Source: Affinirhizobium straminoryzae
GTDB lineage: Bacteria; Pseudomonadota; Alphaproteobacteria; Rhizobiales; Rhizobiaceae
Reading direction: 5' to 3'
NCBI RefSeq assembly: GCF_007004135.1
Contig: NZ_VJMG01000070.1
Location: 1-33,396, forward strand
DNA: 33,396 bases
The notes below the pieces were generated by a model. It did not search any database. It worked only from the letters and a program-made list of their open reading frames with translations, and was not told the origin of the DNA. Made by a program: the position numbers and the translations under genes. This document shows, in pieces, positions 24,736 through 32,567 of the stretch (its first letter is position 1; every line of letters begins with the position of its first letter).

Positions 24736-26349
24736 ATGCCCACACTCGACTGGATCGGCAAGAAAGCCGTCGTGAACCATCATCGCGAAGTGCCCTATCG
24801 GCTGATCCATTGCGACAACAATTTGAGCCATGGCGATCCGGACGCGGGCAATCTGCTGGTGCAAGGCGACAATCTCGAAGCGCTGAAGGCGCTGCTGCCC
24901 TATTACGCCGGCAAGGTGAAGTGCATCTACATCGATCCGCCTTACAACACCGGCAATGAAAGCTGGGTCTACAACGACAATGTGAATTCGCCGGAAATCC
25001 GCGCGTGGCTGGGTAGCGTCGTTGGCAAGGAAGCAGAAGACCTGTCTCGCCACGACAAGTGGCTTTGCATGATGTATCCACGATTGCGCCTGCTGAAGGA
25101 GTTTCTGAGCGACGATGGATCAATTTGGATTTCGATCGACGACAACGAAGTCCACGGCCTAAAGCTAATCTTGGACGAGATTTTCGGGCGACGAAACTTC
25201 ATTTCAAACGTCATCTGGCAGAAGAAATACGCGCCCGCGAATGACGCGCTTTGGCTTTCTGAAAGCCACGACCACATCGTGGTATATGCAAGAAACAAGA
25301 ATGCTTGGCGTCCCAACAAACTAGCGCGAACAGAACAGGCCAACGCCGCCTATAAAAATCCAGACAGCGACCCGCGAGGCCCTTGGCGACCGGACAACTA
25401 CACGTGCGCGAAGACCGCTGATGAGCGACCAAATCTCTATTATCCCATCACTAATCCAAATACTCTCGAAGAGATTTGGCCTTCGAGATCCCGTGTCTGG
25501 GGTTATGGAAAAGAAGAGAATGCCCGACACATTGCTGAAGGACTTATTTGGTGGGGAAAAAACGGCAACAACAAAGTGCCCGCTCTAAAGCGTTTCCGTG
25601 ACACTCTTCGTTCTGAGGGCACCAACGCTCAAACAATTTGGCTTTGGGAGGAAGTAAGCCACACGCAGGATGGACGCAAGGAACAGCTCTCTCTATTGCC
25701 CAACGATCCATTCCCCACGCCTAAGCCGGAAAAATTAGTTCAACGTATTATTGAACTAGCTTCTAATGAGGGCGACTTGATCCTGGATTCATTTACAGGC
25801 TCTGGAACAACGGGCGCGGTTGCGCAAAAGCTGGGACGAAGGCACATCGGCGTGGAGATGGGCGAGCACGCTGTAACTCATGTTGTGCCGCGCTACTCCA
25901 AAGTCGTTGACGGCGAACAAGGCGGCATCTCTAAAGCGGTCAGTTGGACCGGCGGCGGCGGCTTCCGCTTCTGCACCCTGGGCGAGCCGTTGTTCGATGC
26001 CGATGGCAATGTCTCACCGGCCGTCACCTTTCCGGACCTCGCCGCGCATGTGTTCTTCTGCGAAACCGGATCGCCAATCCCCAAGCGCGCCGATGGCGCC
26101 TCGCCGCTGATCGGCACGTTCCAGAACCGGGCGATCTATCTCCTGCATTCGGCCGAGGCGGTGGGTGTTGCGCGCGAACAGGCGGGCAATGTGCTGACCG
26201 GCGGGGTGCTCGAAACGCTGCCGCTGCCGGCGAAGGATTTTGCCGGCGCGCGGATCGTCTATGCCGAGGGCTGCACAGTGCCGGATGACCGCTTGTCCGC
26301 CTTGGGCGTCACCTTCAAGCAGATCCCCTATCAGATCGAAGGGATTTGA
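24736..26349 (+). CDS. mod: Type III restriction-modification methyltransferase subunit (Mod)
   Basis: The 537-aa product is an N6-adenine DNA methyltransferase of the beta class, in which the catalytic motif precedes the AdoMet motif. Motif IV is DPPYNTGN (residues 67-74) and motif I is DSFTGSGTTG (from Asp351). The central part (about residues 150-330) should be the target-recognition domain. A C-terminal domain (about 400-537) likely contacts Res. It is shorter than EcoP1/EcoP15 Mod (about 640 aa) but complete. The segment 25100-25900 is visibly more AT-rich than the ends, as expected if target recognition was exchanged separately. AGGAC precedes the ATG; Res follows after 2 bases. Confidence 0.95.
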   Translation: MPTLDWIGKKAVVNHHREVPYRLIHCDNNLSHGDPDAGNLLVQGDNLEALKALLPYYAGKVKCIYIDPPYNTGNESWVYNDNVNSPEIRAWLGSVVGKEAEDLSRHDKWLCMMYPRLRLLKEFLSDDGSIWISIDDNEVHGLKLILDEIFGRRNFISNVIWQKKYAPANDALWLSESHDHIVVYARNKNAWRPNKLARTEQANAAYKNPDSDPRGPWRPDNYTCAKTADERPNLYYPITNPNTLEEIWPSRSRVWGYGKEENARHIAEGLIWWGKNGNNKVPALKRFRDTLRSEGTNAQTIWLWEEVSHTQDGRKEQLSLLPNDPFPTPKPEKLVQRIIELASNEGDLILDSFTGSGTTGAVAQKLGRRHIGVEMGEHAVTHVVPRYSKVVDGEQGGISKAVSWTGGGGFRFCTLGEPLFDADGNVSPAVTFPDLAAHVFFCETGSPIPKRADGASPLIGTFQNRAIYLLHSAEAVGVAREQAGNVLTGGVLETLPLPAKDFAGARIVYAEGCTVPDDRLSALGVTFKQIPYQIEGI

Positions 26350-26351
26350 CG

Positions 26352-29009
26352 ATGGCGCTTCCTGTATTCTCTCTCAAGACCTATCAGCTTCAGACGCTTG
26401 CCAGTCTTCGCCGCTTTCTGGAAAAGACGGTGGAATTGAACGATGCCGACACCGCGTTTTATGCCCTGACCAAGCGGCCGTTTTTCCAGCCGCCGGGCCT
26501 GCCGGGTCAGCCCTATGTCTGCCTTCGCGTGCCGACCGGCGGCGGCAAGACGATCCTTGCCGCGCACAGCATCGCGGTTGCGGCCGATGCCTTCCTTCGC
26601 TGTGACAATCCAACGGTGTTATGGCTGGTACCGTCCGATACGATCCGCGAACAGACACTGGCAACGCTTTCCGATAGGGCGCATCCAAACCGGCGAGCGC
26701 TCGCCGACCGCTTCGGCGAGAATGTCCGTGTGATGACCATTCAGGACGCGCTCTATGCCAAGCGCGCCGATTATGACGGTGGCGCTGTGGTCATCGTCGC
26801 GACGATCCAAGCATTCCGCGTGGAGAAGACTGAGGGACGCAAGGTCTATGAGGCCAATGGCGAGCTGATGGACCATTTCAGCGGCTTGGCCAATGAACAG
26901 CGCGCTATCCTCGAAACGGGACCATCCGGCGATCCGCTGCCGTCGCTCGCCAATGTGCTGCGCATGCGTCGGCCCATGGTGATTGTGGACGAGGCGCATA
27001 ATGCCCGCACGGACCTGTCCTTCGACACGTTGGGAAGGCTTTCCCCTTCGCTGATTGTGGAATTCACGGCAACGCCTGTCACGCCCGAAGAGCACAAACC
27101 GGAAAAGGGCATCTATGCCTCGAATGTGCTGCACCATGTCTCGGCAGCGGAGTTAAAGGCGGAAGAGATGATCAAGCTTCCGGTCATCCTGCGCGGGCGC
27201 GCCGATCCCCGTGACACGATCAGCGACGCGATGGCCTGGCTTGACGAGCTTTCTGCAACGGCGCGGGCGGAAGAGAACATGACAGGGGAATTCGTTCGCC
27301 CTGTTATGCTGGTGCAGGCCGAACCGCGCTCGAAGGATAAGCCGACACTACATGCTGACGAGGTGAAGAAGCTTCTCGTCGAAGATTTCCGGGTGCCGGA
27401 AGAGCACATCGTTATTGCGACCGGTGACAGCAAAGGCCTTGATGGCGTCGACCTGTTCGATCGCGATTGCAAGGTACGCTTCATCATCACGCAGCAGGCG
27501 CTGAAAGAGGGCTGGGATTGCTCCTTCGCCTATGTGCTGTGTTCGGTTGCCGAACAGAAATCGGCCCGCGCGGTGGAGCAGCTTCTGGGCCGCGTGCTTC
27601 GCCTTCCTGGAGCAAAATGGAAGAAGCAAGACGACCTCAACCGTGCGTACGCTTTCGCGACGACAACAAGCTTTCAGAACGCCGCGAACACGCTTCGCGA
27701 CGGGCTGGTGAACAACGGCTTCGAACGGGTCGAAGCGCAAGCGCTGGTGCGGGCGGTTGCCGAGCCATTACACGGTCTGGAGCCGGGCGGTGTTGCCTAT
27801 GTCTACGAAGAAGCGGTTCCCTTCGAGCTGGATTTTCACGCCTTTGAAAAGAACATTCACACGCTCACCGGCGGCCGCGTCGAATTTGATGCGGAAAAAC
27901 AGATCATCCGGGCGCGCGGTGCGCTGACGGACTATGACAAGACAGCGCTGCTGTTGGCCCTACCGGATGCGGCCGCCGGCATGGTGGAAGCGTTGGTGCA
28001 CAAGTCGCGCGGCGCCCGGCTGAAATCGGTCGGGGAAGAAAAGGAAGCAATCGGTTTTGCGGTGCCGCGCCTTGCGGTGCAGACGGCCCATGGTTTGCAG
28101 CTTTTCGATCGTGGCCATTTCCTCGACATTCCATGGAAGCTTGAAAACGACGACCCGTCGCACATCATGGACTTCTTCGTTCCGCCCAAGCAGGCGCGCG
28201 ACGAGGCGCATGTCGACGTGGATCAGTCCGGCCATGTCAATGTCGCGTTTGTCACCGACCTGCATGAGCAGTTGATGCTCAACCTTCAGGAACGTGGATG
28301 GACGAAGAACGCACTGGTGAACTGGCTCGACCGGCGACTTCCGTTCACGGCTCGACGCGACATCACCCGCGTTTCTTCCACGCTCTTCATCTCCAAGGCG
28401 CTCGACCACATCACCGCACAAACCGGCATGGCGATCGAAGCCTTGGCGCGAGCGAAGTTCCGAATTGTCGAAGCGCTGGTGAAGGTTATCGCAAAGCACC
28501 GCGACGGCCGCGAAATCCAAGCCTTTCAACAGGCGCTCATTCCGCAAGGTGGGCTCGACTTCAAGACGAGCGCCGAGCTGGAGCTTGTTTTCGAGGAAAG
28601 CCGATATGCCTATCGCGAGCCGTACAAAGGGCGCGTCGACTTCAAAAAGCATCTGTTCCGCGTGATCGGTGACTTGGAGGCCTCGGGAGAGGAACATGAA
28701 TGCGCCGTCTATCTTGAACGCATGCCTGAAGTGAAGGCATGGGTGCGCAACACGTCTCAACAGCCGAACTCCTTCTGGCTTCAGACGGCAACGGACAAGT
28801 TCTATCCCGACTTCGTGGCGCTTCTTAAGGACGGGCGCCATCTGGTGCTGGAATACAAGGGCAAGCCTTACATGACCAACGACGACTCCAAGGAAAAGCG
28901 TCTTGTCGGCGAGTTGTGGGCGGATCGTTCCGGCGGCTCTTGCCTCTTCCTCATGATCGAGGGTAAGGAATTCAGCAGAATTGATGCAGCCATCCGAAAG
29001 CCACACTGA
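26352..29009 (+). CDS. res: Type III restriction enzyme, helicase-nuclease subunit (Res)
   Basis: The 885-aa product is an SF2 ATPase with a C-terminal nuclease. Walker A is PTGGGKT (61-67), Walker B/motif II DEAH (213-216), motif III TATP (239-242), and motif VI QLLGRVLR (410-417). The C-terminus has a PD-(D/E)xK nuclease core: Asp820 in YPDF, Glu834 and Lys836 in EYKGK. With Mod it would cut DNA with two unmodified sites in inverse orientation, about 25 bp away, in an ATP-driven reaction. It is somewhat shorter than EcoP15 Res (about 970 aa). The ATG at 26352 follows GAAGGGA; an overlapping TTG at 26346 is less likely. All motifs are intact. Confidence 0.95.
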   Translation: MALPVFSLKTYQLQTLASLRRFLEKTVELNDADTAFYALTKRPFFQPPGLPGQPYVCLRVPTGGGKTILAAHSIAVAADAFLRCDNPTVLWLVPSDTIREQTLATLSDRAHPNRRALADRFGENVRVMTIQDALYAKRADYDGGAVVIVATIQAFRVEKTEGRKVYEANGELMDHFSGLANEQRAILETGPSGDPLPSLANVLRMRRPMVIVDEAHNARTDLSFDTLGRLSPSLIVEFTATPVTPEEHKPEKGIYASNVLHHVSAAELKAEEMIKLPVILRGRADPRDTISDAMAWLDELSATARAEENMTGEFVRPVMLVQAEPRSKDKPTLHADEVKKLLVEDFRVPEEHIVIATGDSKGLDGVDLFDRDCKVRFIITQQALKEGWDCSFAYVLCSVAEQKSARAVEQLLGRVLRLPGAKWKKQDDLNRAYAFATTTSFQNAANTLRDGLVNNGFERVEAQALVRAVAEPLHGLEPGGVAYVYEEAVPFELDFHAFEKNIHTLTGGRVEFDAEKQIIRARGALTDYDKTALLLALPDAAAGMVEALVHKSRGARLKSVGEEKEAIGFAVPRLAVQTAHGLQLFDRGHFLDIPWKLENDDPSHIMDFFVPPKQARDEAHVDVDQSGHVNVAFVTDLHEQLMLNLQERGWTKNALVNWLDRRLPFTARRDITRVSSTLFISKALDHITAQTGMAIEALARAKFRIVEALVKVIAKHRDGREIQAFQQALIPQGGLDFKTSAELELVFEESRYAYREPYKGRVDFKKHLFRVIGDLEASGEEHECAVYLERMPEVKAWVRNTSQQPNSFWLQTATDKFYPDFVALLKDGRHLVLEYKGKPYMTNDDSKEKRLVGELWADRSGGSCLFLMIEGKEFSRIDAAIRKPH

Positions 29010-29072
29010 CTTTTTTGTGGAAAGGTCATTTTTCGGACGGCTGTAGGGGCACTGACGATACAACTTTTCATT

Positions 29073-29092
29073 TGTTGGTATTTTTGTTGGCA
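29073..29092. repeat. Paired TGTTGG repeats, right putative integrase arm site
   Basis: TGTTGGTA (29073-29080) and TGTTGGCA (29085-29092) repeat with a 12-bp period, matching the left pair at 20411-20430. The flanking stretch 29010-29147 is AT-rich and holds no gene. Confidence 0.6.
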
Positions 29093-29147
29093 CATCGATC
29101 ATGAACCTTGAAATATTCTTTTAAAAATCAATAATTTGATTGGATAG

Positions 29148-29176
29148 TTCGGGTGCTCTTCTGGCACCAAATTCCC
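29148..29176 (+). repeat. Right attachment repeat (attR), degenerate tRNA-Leu 3' end
   Basis: This 29-bp copy of the tRNA-Leu end keeps CTCTTCTGG and CACCAAATTCCC but has lost one G of the acceptor stem and has two substitutions. It marks the right end of the element. Confidence 0.8.
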
Positions 29177-29214
29177 AAGGTCAAGTCGGTACCAACGACT
29201 TGAATTTTTTTACA

Positions 29215-29241
29215 AAAAAGCCCGGCTGAGCCGGGCTTTTT
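29215..29241 (+). terminator. Terminator just outside the element
   Basis: GCCCGGC/GCCGGGC with a TGA loop is flanked by A5 and T5, so it can work in both directions. It is probably the original terminator of tRNA-Leu, displaced by the insertion, and may now end transcription from res and from the minus-strand gene at 29298. Confidence 0.88.
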
Positions 29242-29297
29242 GTTGCCTAAATTTCCAGACAAAAACCGTGATCCGGCAGCCGTGCTGGGACGTCGTT

Positions 29298-29657
29298 TTA
29301 CTGTCTTGGCAGATCCGTGGGGTTGAGGCCGGGCACCCAGGGGCGGTCGGGCATCTGCGTGCTGGAATAGGTCACGCCATTCTTCTCACAGCGATAGACC
29401 GTCACCGGCACGCTGTCGCTGCTCAGAATGTCGTCGCGCCGCCAGCGGCGGTATTCAATATCCGTGGTGCAATTGGGTTCGTCCGCCGCCTTCTGCTTTG
29501 CGAGCGTTTCCGGCGAGACGACGCCCGGCAGATCCTTGTAGACCGGCGCCGGATTGGCCCAGTTGGGCTGGGCCTTGCCGTCGGCGGCAAGCACGGGCGC
29601 GGACATCAACGCGCCCAGCATCAGCAGCCGCCAGAAATCCTTCGTCACCATCCGCAT
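29298..29657 (-). CDS. Small secreted hypothetical protein
   Basis: The 119-aa product begins with a signal peptide (positive N-terminus, hydrophobic about residues 9-22, cut near VLA-ADG). The mature part has the segments NCTTDIEYRRWRRDDI and VTVYRCEKNGVTYSSTQMP, with two cysteines that could pair, and is probably periplasmic. The pattern 'YRCEKNGVTYSS' resembles DUF4124-like surface proteins, but I do not assign it. GGAGGA precedes the first of two close ATGs (29657, 29651). It ends next to the bidirectional terminator. Confidence 0.75.
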   Translation of the reverse strand: MRMVTKDFWRLLMLGALMSAPVLAADGKAQPNWANPAPVYKDLPGVVSPETLAKQKAADEPNCTTDIEYRRWRRDDILSSDSVPVTVYRCEKNGVTYSSTQMPDRPWVPGLNPTDLPRQ

Positions 29658-29752
29658 CGCACGTCCTCCGCGCTTGTTATCCGATTGTCATGTAAGGGCT
29701 CGCGGGTGACGCCGCCATAGGTCTGCGAAACGTTTGCGTGATGACCGCCACG

Positions 29753-30604
29753 TCACACAGGGCGGCGGAAGCCGGTGGGCTGGCCATAGAGCCAGCCGAT
29801 GCGGGCAATGGCATCGGTGAGCGGCTCGCGCGCCACCGTCATGCTGTGGCCATTGGCGTGCAGCAGCATGCCGTCATCTTCCAGAATGCCGACATGGCCC
29901 TTCCAGAAGACGAGATCGCCATGGCGGGCTTCTTCCGGCAGAAGCGGCGCGCCGAAAGCGGCCAGCATGTCGGAATCGCGCGGCGCGGCGTGGCCGGCCA
30001 TCATCAGCGCCAGCTGCACCAACCCGGAGCAATCGATGCCGAAACCGGAGCGGCCACCCCAGAGATACGGCGTCTCCAGAAAGCGCGCGGCAATCCTGGT
30101 ATAATCCTCGGCGACGACCGTCTCGACGGGCAGGCAATGGGCAGCGATGACAGCACCGCCGGAGACCAGCGTGAAATAGCGCGTGCCGCGTGTTTCCGCC
30201 TCGCCCGTCACCGTGACACGGCTGCCCATGGAGAGCGCCATCAGCGGCACCTTGCGCAGTTCCGCCTCGGGATAGACGAAGGTGCGCGGCGCAGAAATCC
30301 AGTGGGTGGGCGTCACCGGCCCCTGCAGCGCGCTCTCCGGCAGATAGCCGACATAGCCATCCTGCTCCGCCTGAACCCAGGCCCAGCCATCGCGACGCTC
30401 GAAGACGCGGACTGCTTCTCCGAACAGAAGCTGCGTATCGATGCCGCGCGCAAGATCGGGCGCGGGTCGAAGATCGGCGACGGACACGGCAATTGTCGCC
30501 GGTTCGCCAGACACGAAGCGGAGGGCCTCGACGCGGCCGGAGAGCCGCTCGTCGGCGAGATCCGGGCGGAAGGCATGCAGGCGGCGGTCGAGCGGTTCGG
30601 TCAT
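29753..30604 (-). CDS. NlpC/P60 (C40) cell-wall hydrolase with SH3 domains
   Basis: The 283-aa product contains one or two bacterial SH3-like domains (about residues 35-95 and 105-165; VRVFERRDGWAWVQAEQDGYVGYL is typical) and a C-terminal NlpC/P60 domain. The triad is visible: Cys192 in DCSGLV, His237 in GHVGI and His249 in LHANG. These enzymes cut D-Glu-Dap bonds in murein peptides. No signal peptide is seen, so it may act on recycled peptides in the cytoplasm. GAGGAG precedes the start. It follows the MarR-type gene by 12 bases. Confidence 0.92.
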   Translation of the reverse strand: MTEPLDRRLHAFRPDLADERLSGRVEALRFVSGEPATIAVSVADLRPAPDLARGIDTQLLFGEAVRVFERRDGWAWVQAEQDGYVGYLPESALQGPVTPTHWISAPRTFVYPEAELRKVPLMALSMGSRVTVTGEAETRGTRYFTLVSGGAVIAAHCLPVETVVAEDYTRIAARFLETPYLWGGRSGFGIDCSGLVQLALMMAGHAAPRDSDMLAAFGAPLLPEEARHGDLVFWKGHVGILEDDGMLLHANGHSMTVAREPLTDAIARIGWLYGQPTGFRRPV

Positions 30605-30616
30605 GACAGGCTCTCC

Positions 30617-30967
30617 TCAGGGCATCGGCCGGCGGGCCTCGCTGCGAATGAGGTCGCCGAATTTTTCCAGATAGAGCGCACCGGAAAGCGTGCGCTTGAT
30701 GACGACATTGCGCCGGTCACGCTCGTCACGCACCCGGTCGACCAGTTGCAAGGCGCCCATGCTGTCGAGCGCTCGCGTGATGACCGGCTTGCTGACGCCG
30801 AGCGTTGCGGCAAGCCCCCGCACCGTGTGGGGCGGAGGCACGAGGTAAATGTGCAGGAGGATCGAGAGCTGGCGAAAGCTGAGGTCGTACCCGCCCTGGC
30901 GCACCTGCTCCAGGGTGACGCGGTGCCAGAGGCCGAGCGCCTCGGTGGCCGAAAGTTCCGCCGGCAT
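30617..30967 (-). CDS. MarR-family winged-helix regulator
   Basis: The 116-aa product has the winged-helix core of MarR-type regulators: LSFRQLSILLHIYL, then the recognition region TVRGLAATLGVSKPVITRALDSMGALQLVDRVRDERDRRNVVIKRT with the wing DRRNV. It is shorter than usual (about 140 aa) and lacks part of the dimerising helices. AGGAGG precedes the ATG at 30967; a longer frame to 31003 is rejected. It lies between an aminopeptidase and an NlpC hydrolase, so it may regulate that operon. Confidence 0.88.
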   Translation of the reverse strand: MPAELSATEALGLWHRVTLEQVRQGGYDLSFRQLSILLHIYLVPPPHTVRGLAATLGVSKPVITRALDSMGALQLVDRVRDERDRRNVVIKRTLSGALYLEKFGDLIRSEARRPMP

Positions 30968-31045
30968 ATGGCCCTCCTCTTTCCTGCCTTCCCTTTGCCT
31001 CACGCCCTCATCCTCCCGCCAGGCCGGGAGGGAGGCAAGCCCCGA

Positions 31046-32428
31046 TCAGGCCAGCGAGGCGATGTGACGGTAGAGCGCGCGAATGGCCTGTGCCTCGCCA
31101 CCGACCGGCGTCTGCGGCTTTTCGGCGGGTGACCAGGCATAGATGTCGAAATGCGCCCAGCTTTTCGCGTTCGCAACGAACCGCTTGAGGAACAGCGCCG
31201 CCGTGATCGACCCCGCCATGCCGCCCGAGGGCGCGTTGGTCAGATCGGCCACCCGCGTGCGCAGATCCTTCTCATAGCCCTTGAACAGCGGCAGACGCCA
31301 GATGGGATCGGATTCGGCGCGGCTGGCAGCCGCCAGCGCCAGCGCCAGATCCTCGTCATCGGTAAAGAAGGGCGGCACATCGGGTCCGAGTGCCACGCGG
31401 GCAGCGCCCGTCAGCGTCGCCATGTCGATCATCAGATCGGGCGTTTCCTCGTCGGCATAGGCCAGCGCATCGGCCAGAACGAGGCGCCCCTCGGCATCGG
31501 TATTGTCGATCTGCACGGTCAGGCCCTTGCGGCTGCGATAGATGTCGCCCGGGCGGAAAGCACTGGCGGAAATGGAATTTTCAACCGCCGGCACCAGCAC
31601 GCGCAAATCGAGATCGAGGCCCGCATCCATGATCATCAGCGCCAGCGCCAGAACATTGGCGGCACCGCCCATGTCCTTCTTCATGAGCAGCATGGAGGAG
31701 GGCGGCTTGATGTCGAGGCCGCCGGTATCGAAGCAGACGCCCTTGCCGACCAGAGTGACCTTGCGGGCACCGGTGCGGCCCCATCGCATCTCGAGCAGGC
31801 GCGGCGCTTCCGCACTGGCACGGCCGACCGTGTGCACCAGCGGAAAATTCGCCGTCAGCAGGTCCTCGCCGACGATGGAGGACACGGTCGCGCCGTAATG
31901 GCTGCCGAGCGCCCGGAACACGGCCTCGAGCCGCTCCGGCCCCATGTCGTTGGTCGGCGTGTTGACGAGATCGCGAGCGAGGAAGACGGCGGCCAGCTGA
32001 CGGTTCAGGGCGTCGGCATCGACCCCGTCCGGCAGGGCAAGGAAGGCCTCGATCGGCTTCGGCGTGCGGTAGGTGTCAAAGCTGTAGCCGCCAAGGCCGA
32101 AGCCGAGCGCGACCTGCTCCGGCGCCAGCGCGGTGGCCTCGATGCGCCAGGCGCCGGGCGGAAGGGCGCGGGCGAGCTTGGCCGTGATGAAGGGATCCGG
32201 CTCGGCGCCGAGACCGAACAGGGCGCCAGCGACTGCACCATCCGCCCCTTGCAGAAGCAGCAGGCTGACCGCCTCCGCCTTGAAGCCGGCGGAGCGCGCA
32301 AAGGCCACTGCAGCGGCAGAGGGCCGGCCCTCCTCCAGCTCGGCGGGGGTCAGCGCATGAACGATCAGCGCCTCGGAATTTCCGGAAACGAAGGGAGAGG
32401 GTCTTTCGAGGAACTGGTAGGTGGCCAT
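31046..32428 (-). CDS. Leucyl aminopeptidase family protein (M17)
   Basis: The 460-aa product is an M17 zinc aminopeptidase, cytoplasmic, which removes N-terminal residues from peptides. Metal-site motifs are VGKGVCFDTGGLDIK and NTDAEGRL (residues 309-316), followed by DLMIDMATLTGAARVALG. The N-terminal domain is less conserved. Length is slightly below classic PepA (about 500 aa), as in the short rhizobial group. It heads an operon with the MarR and NlpC/P60 genes (78-base and 12-base gaps), which together suggest peptide or murein-peptide turnover. It is divergent from the tadD-like gene. Confidence 0.95.
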   Translation of the reverse strand: MATYQFLERPSPFVSGNSEALIVHALTPAELEEGRPSAAAVAFARSAGFKAEAVSLLLLQGADGAVAGALFGLGAEPDPFITAKLARALPPGAWRIEATALAPEQVALGFGLGGYSFDTYRTPKPIEAFLALPDGVDADALNRQLAAVFLARDLVNTPTNDMGPERLEAVFRALGSHYGATVSSIVGEDLLTANFPLVHTVGRASAEAPRLLEMRWGRTGARKVTLVGKGVCFDTGGLDIKPPSSMLLMKKDMGGAANVLALALMIMDAGLDLDLRVLVPAVENSISASAFRPGDIYRSRKGLTVQIDNTDAEGRLVLADALAYADEETPDLMIDMATLTGAARVALGPDVPPFFTDDEDLALALAAASRAESDPIWRLPLFKGYEKDLRTRVADLTNAPSGGMAGSITAALFLKRFVANAKSWAHFDIYAWSPAEKPQTPVGGEAQAIRALYRHIASLA

Positions 32429-32451
32429 GGAATGCTTTCAGAATCTGGCAC

Positions 32452-32466
32452 TTAACGTGTTGTTAG
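32452..32466 (+). promoter_or_regulatory. CtrA-like binding site in the aminopeptidase/tadD intergenic region
   Basis: TTAACGTGTTGTTAG fits TTAA-N7-TTAA with one change and is followed by a TTAAC at 32469. It lies 102 bases upstream of the tadD-like ATG. Tad pilus genes are under CtrA control in Caulobacter, which supports the call. Confidence 0.5.
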
Positions 32467-32567
32467 GGTTAACAGACTATTGCTTGTATTGAGATTGCGC
32501 CACCCATGATCTGCGGCTCGTGAAGCAGAAAAATGGCGGGGCCTGCGTCGCCTTGCGGGATATCACC

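Larger units (their letters stand above)
20277..29176. mobile_element. Integrative element in tRNA-Leu(CAG) carrying a type III R-M system
   Basis: The ~8.9 kb element starts inside the tRNA-Leu 3' end and ends at a degenerate copy of that end. It carries a P4-type integrase beside the tRNA, a 338-aa coiled-coil protein, an AlpA-like regulator, an HTH/zinc-ribbon protein, a second tyrosine recombinase, and Mod/Res. Matched TGTTGG repeat pairs sit just inside both ends. No conjugation, replication or capsid genes are present, so it would need helpers to move between cells. Parts of it (21690-22600, 25100-25900 and the right edge) are clearly more AT-rich than the flanking chromosome. Confidence 0.85.

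Noticed and set aside
26352..29009. Res as a type I HsdR subunit
   Set aside because: The partner is a beta-class Mod with DPPY, there is no HsdS, and the nuclease domain is C-terminal, as in type III.
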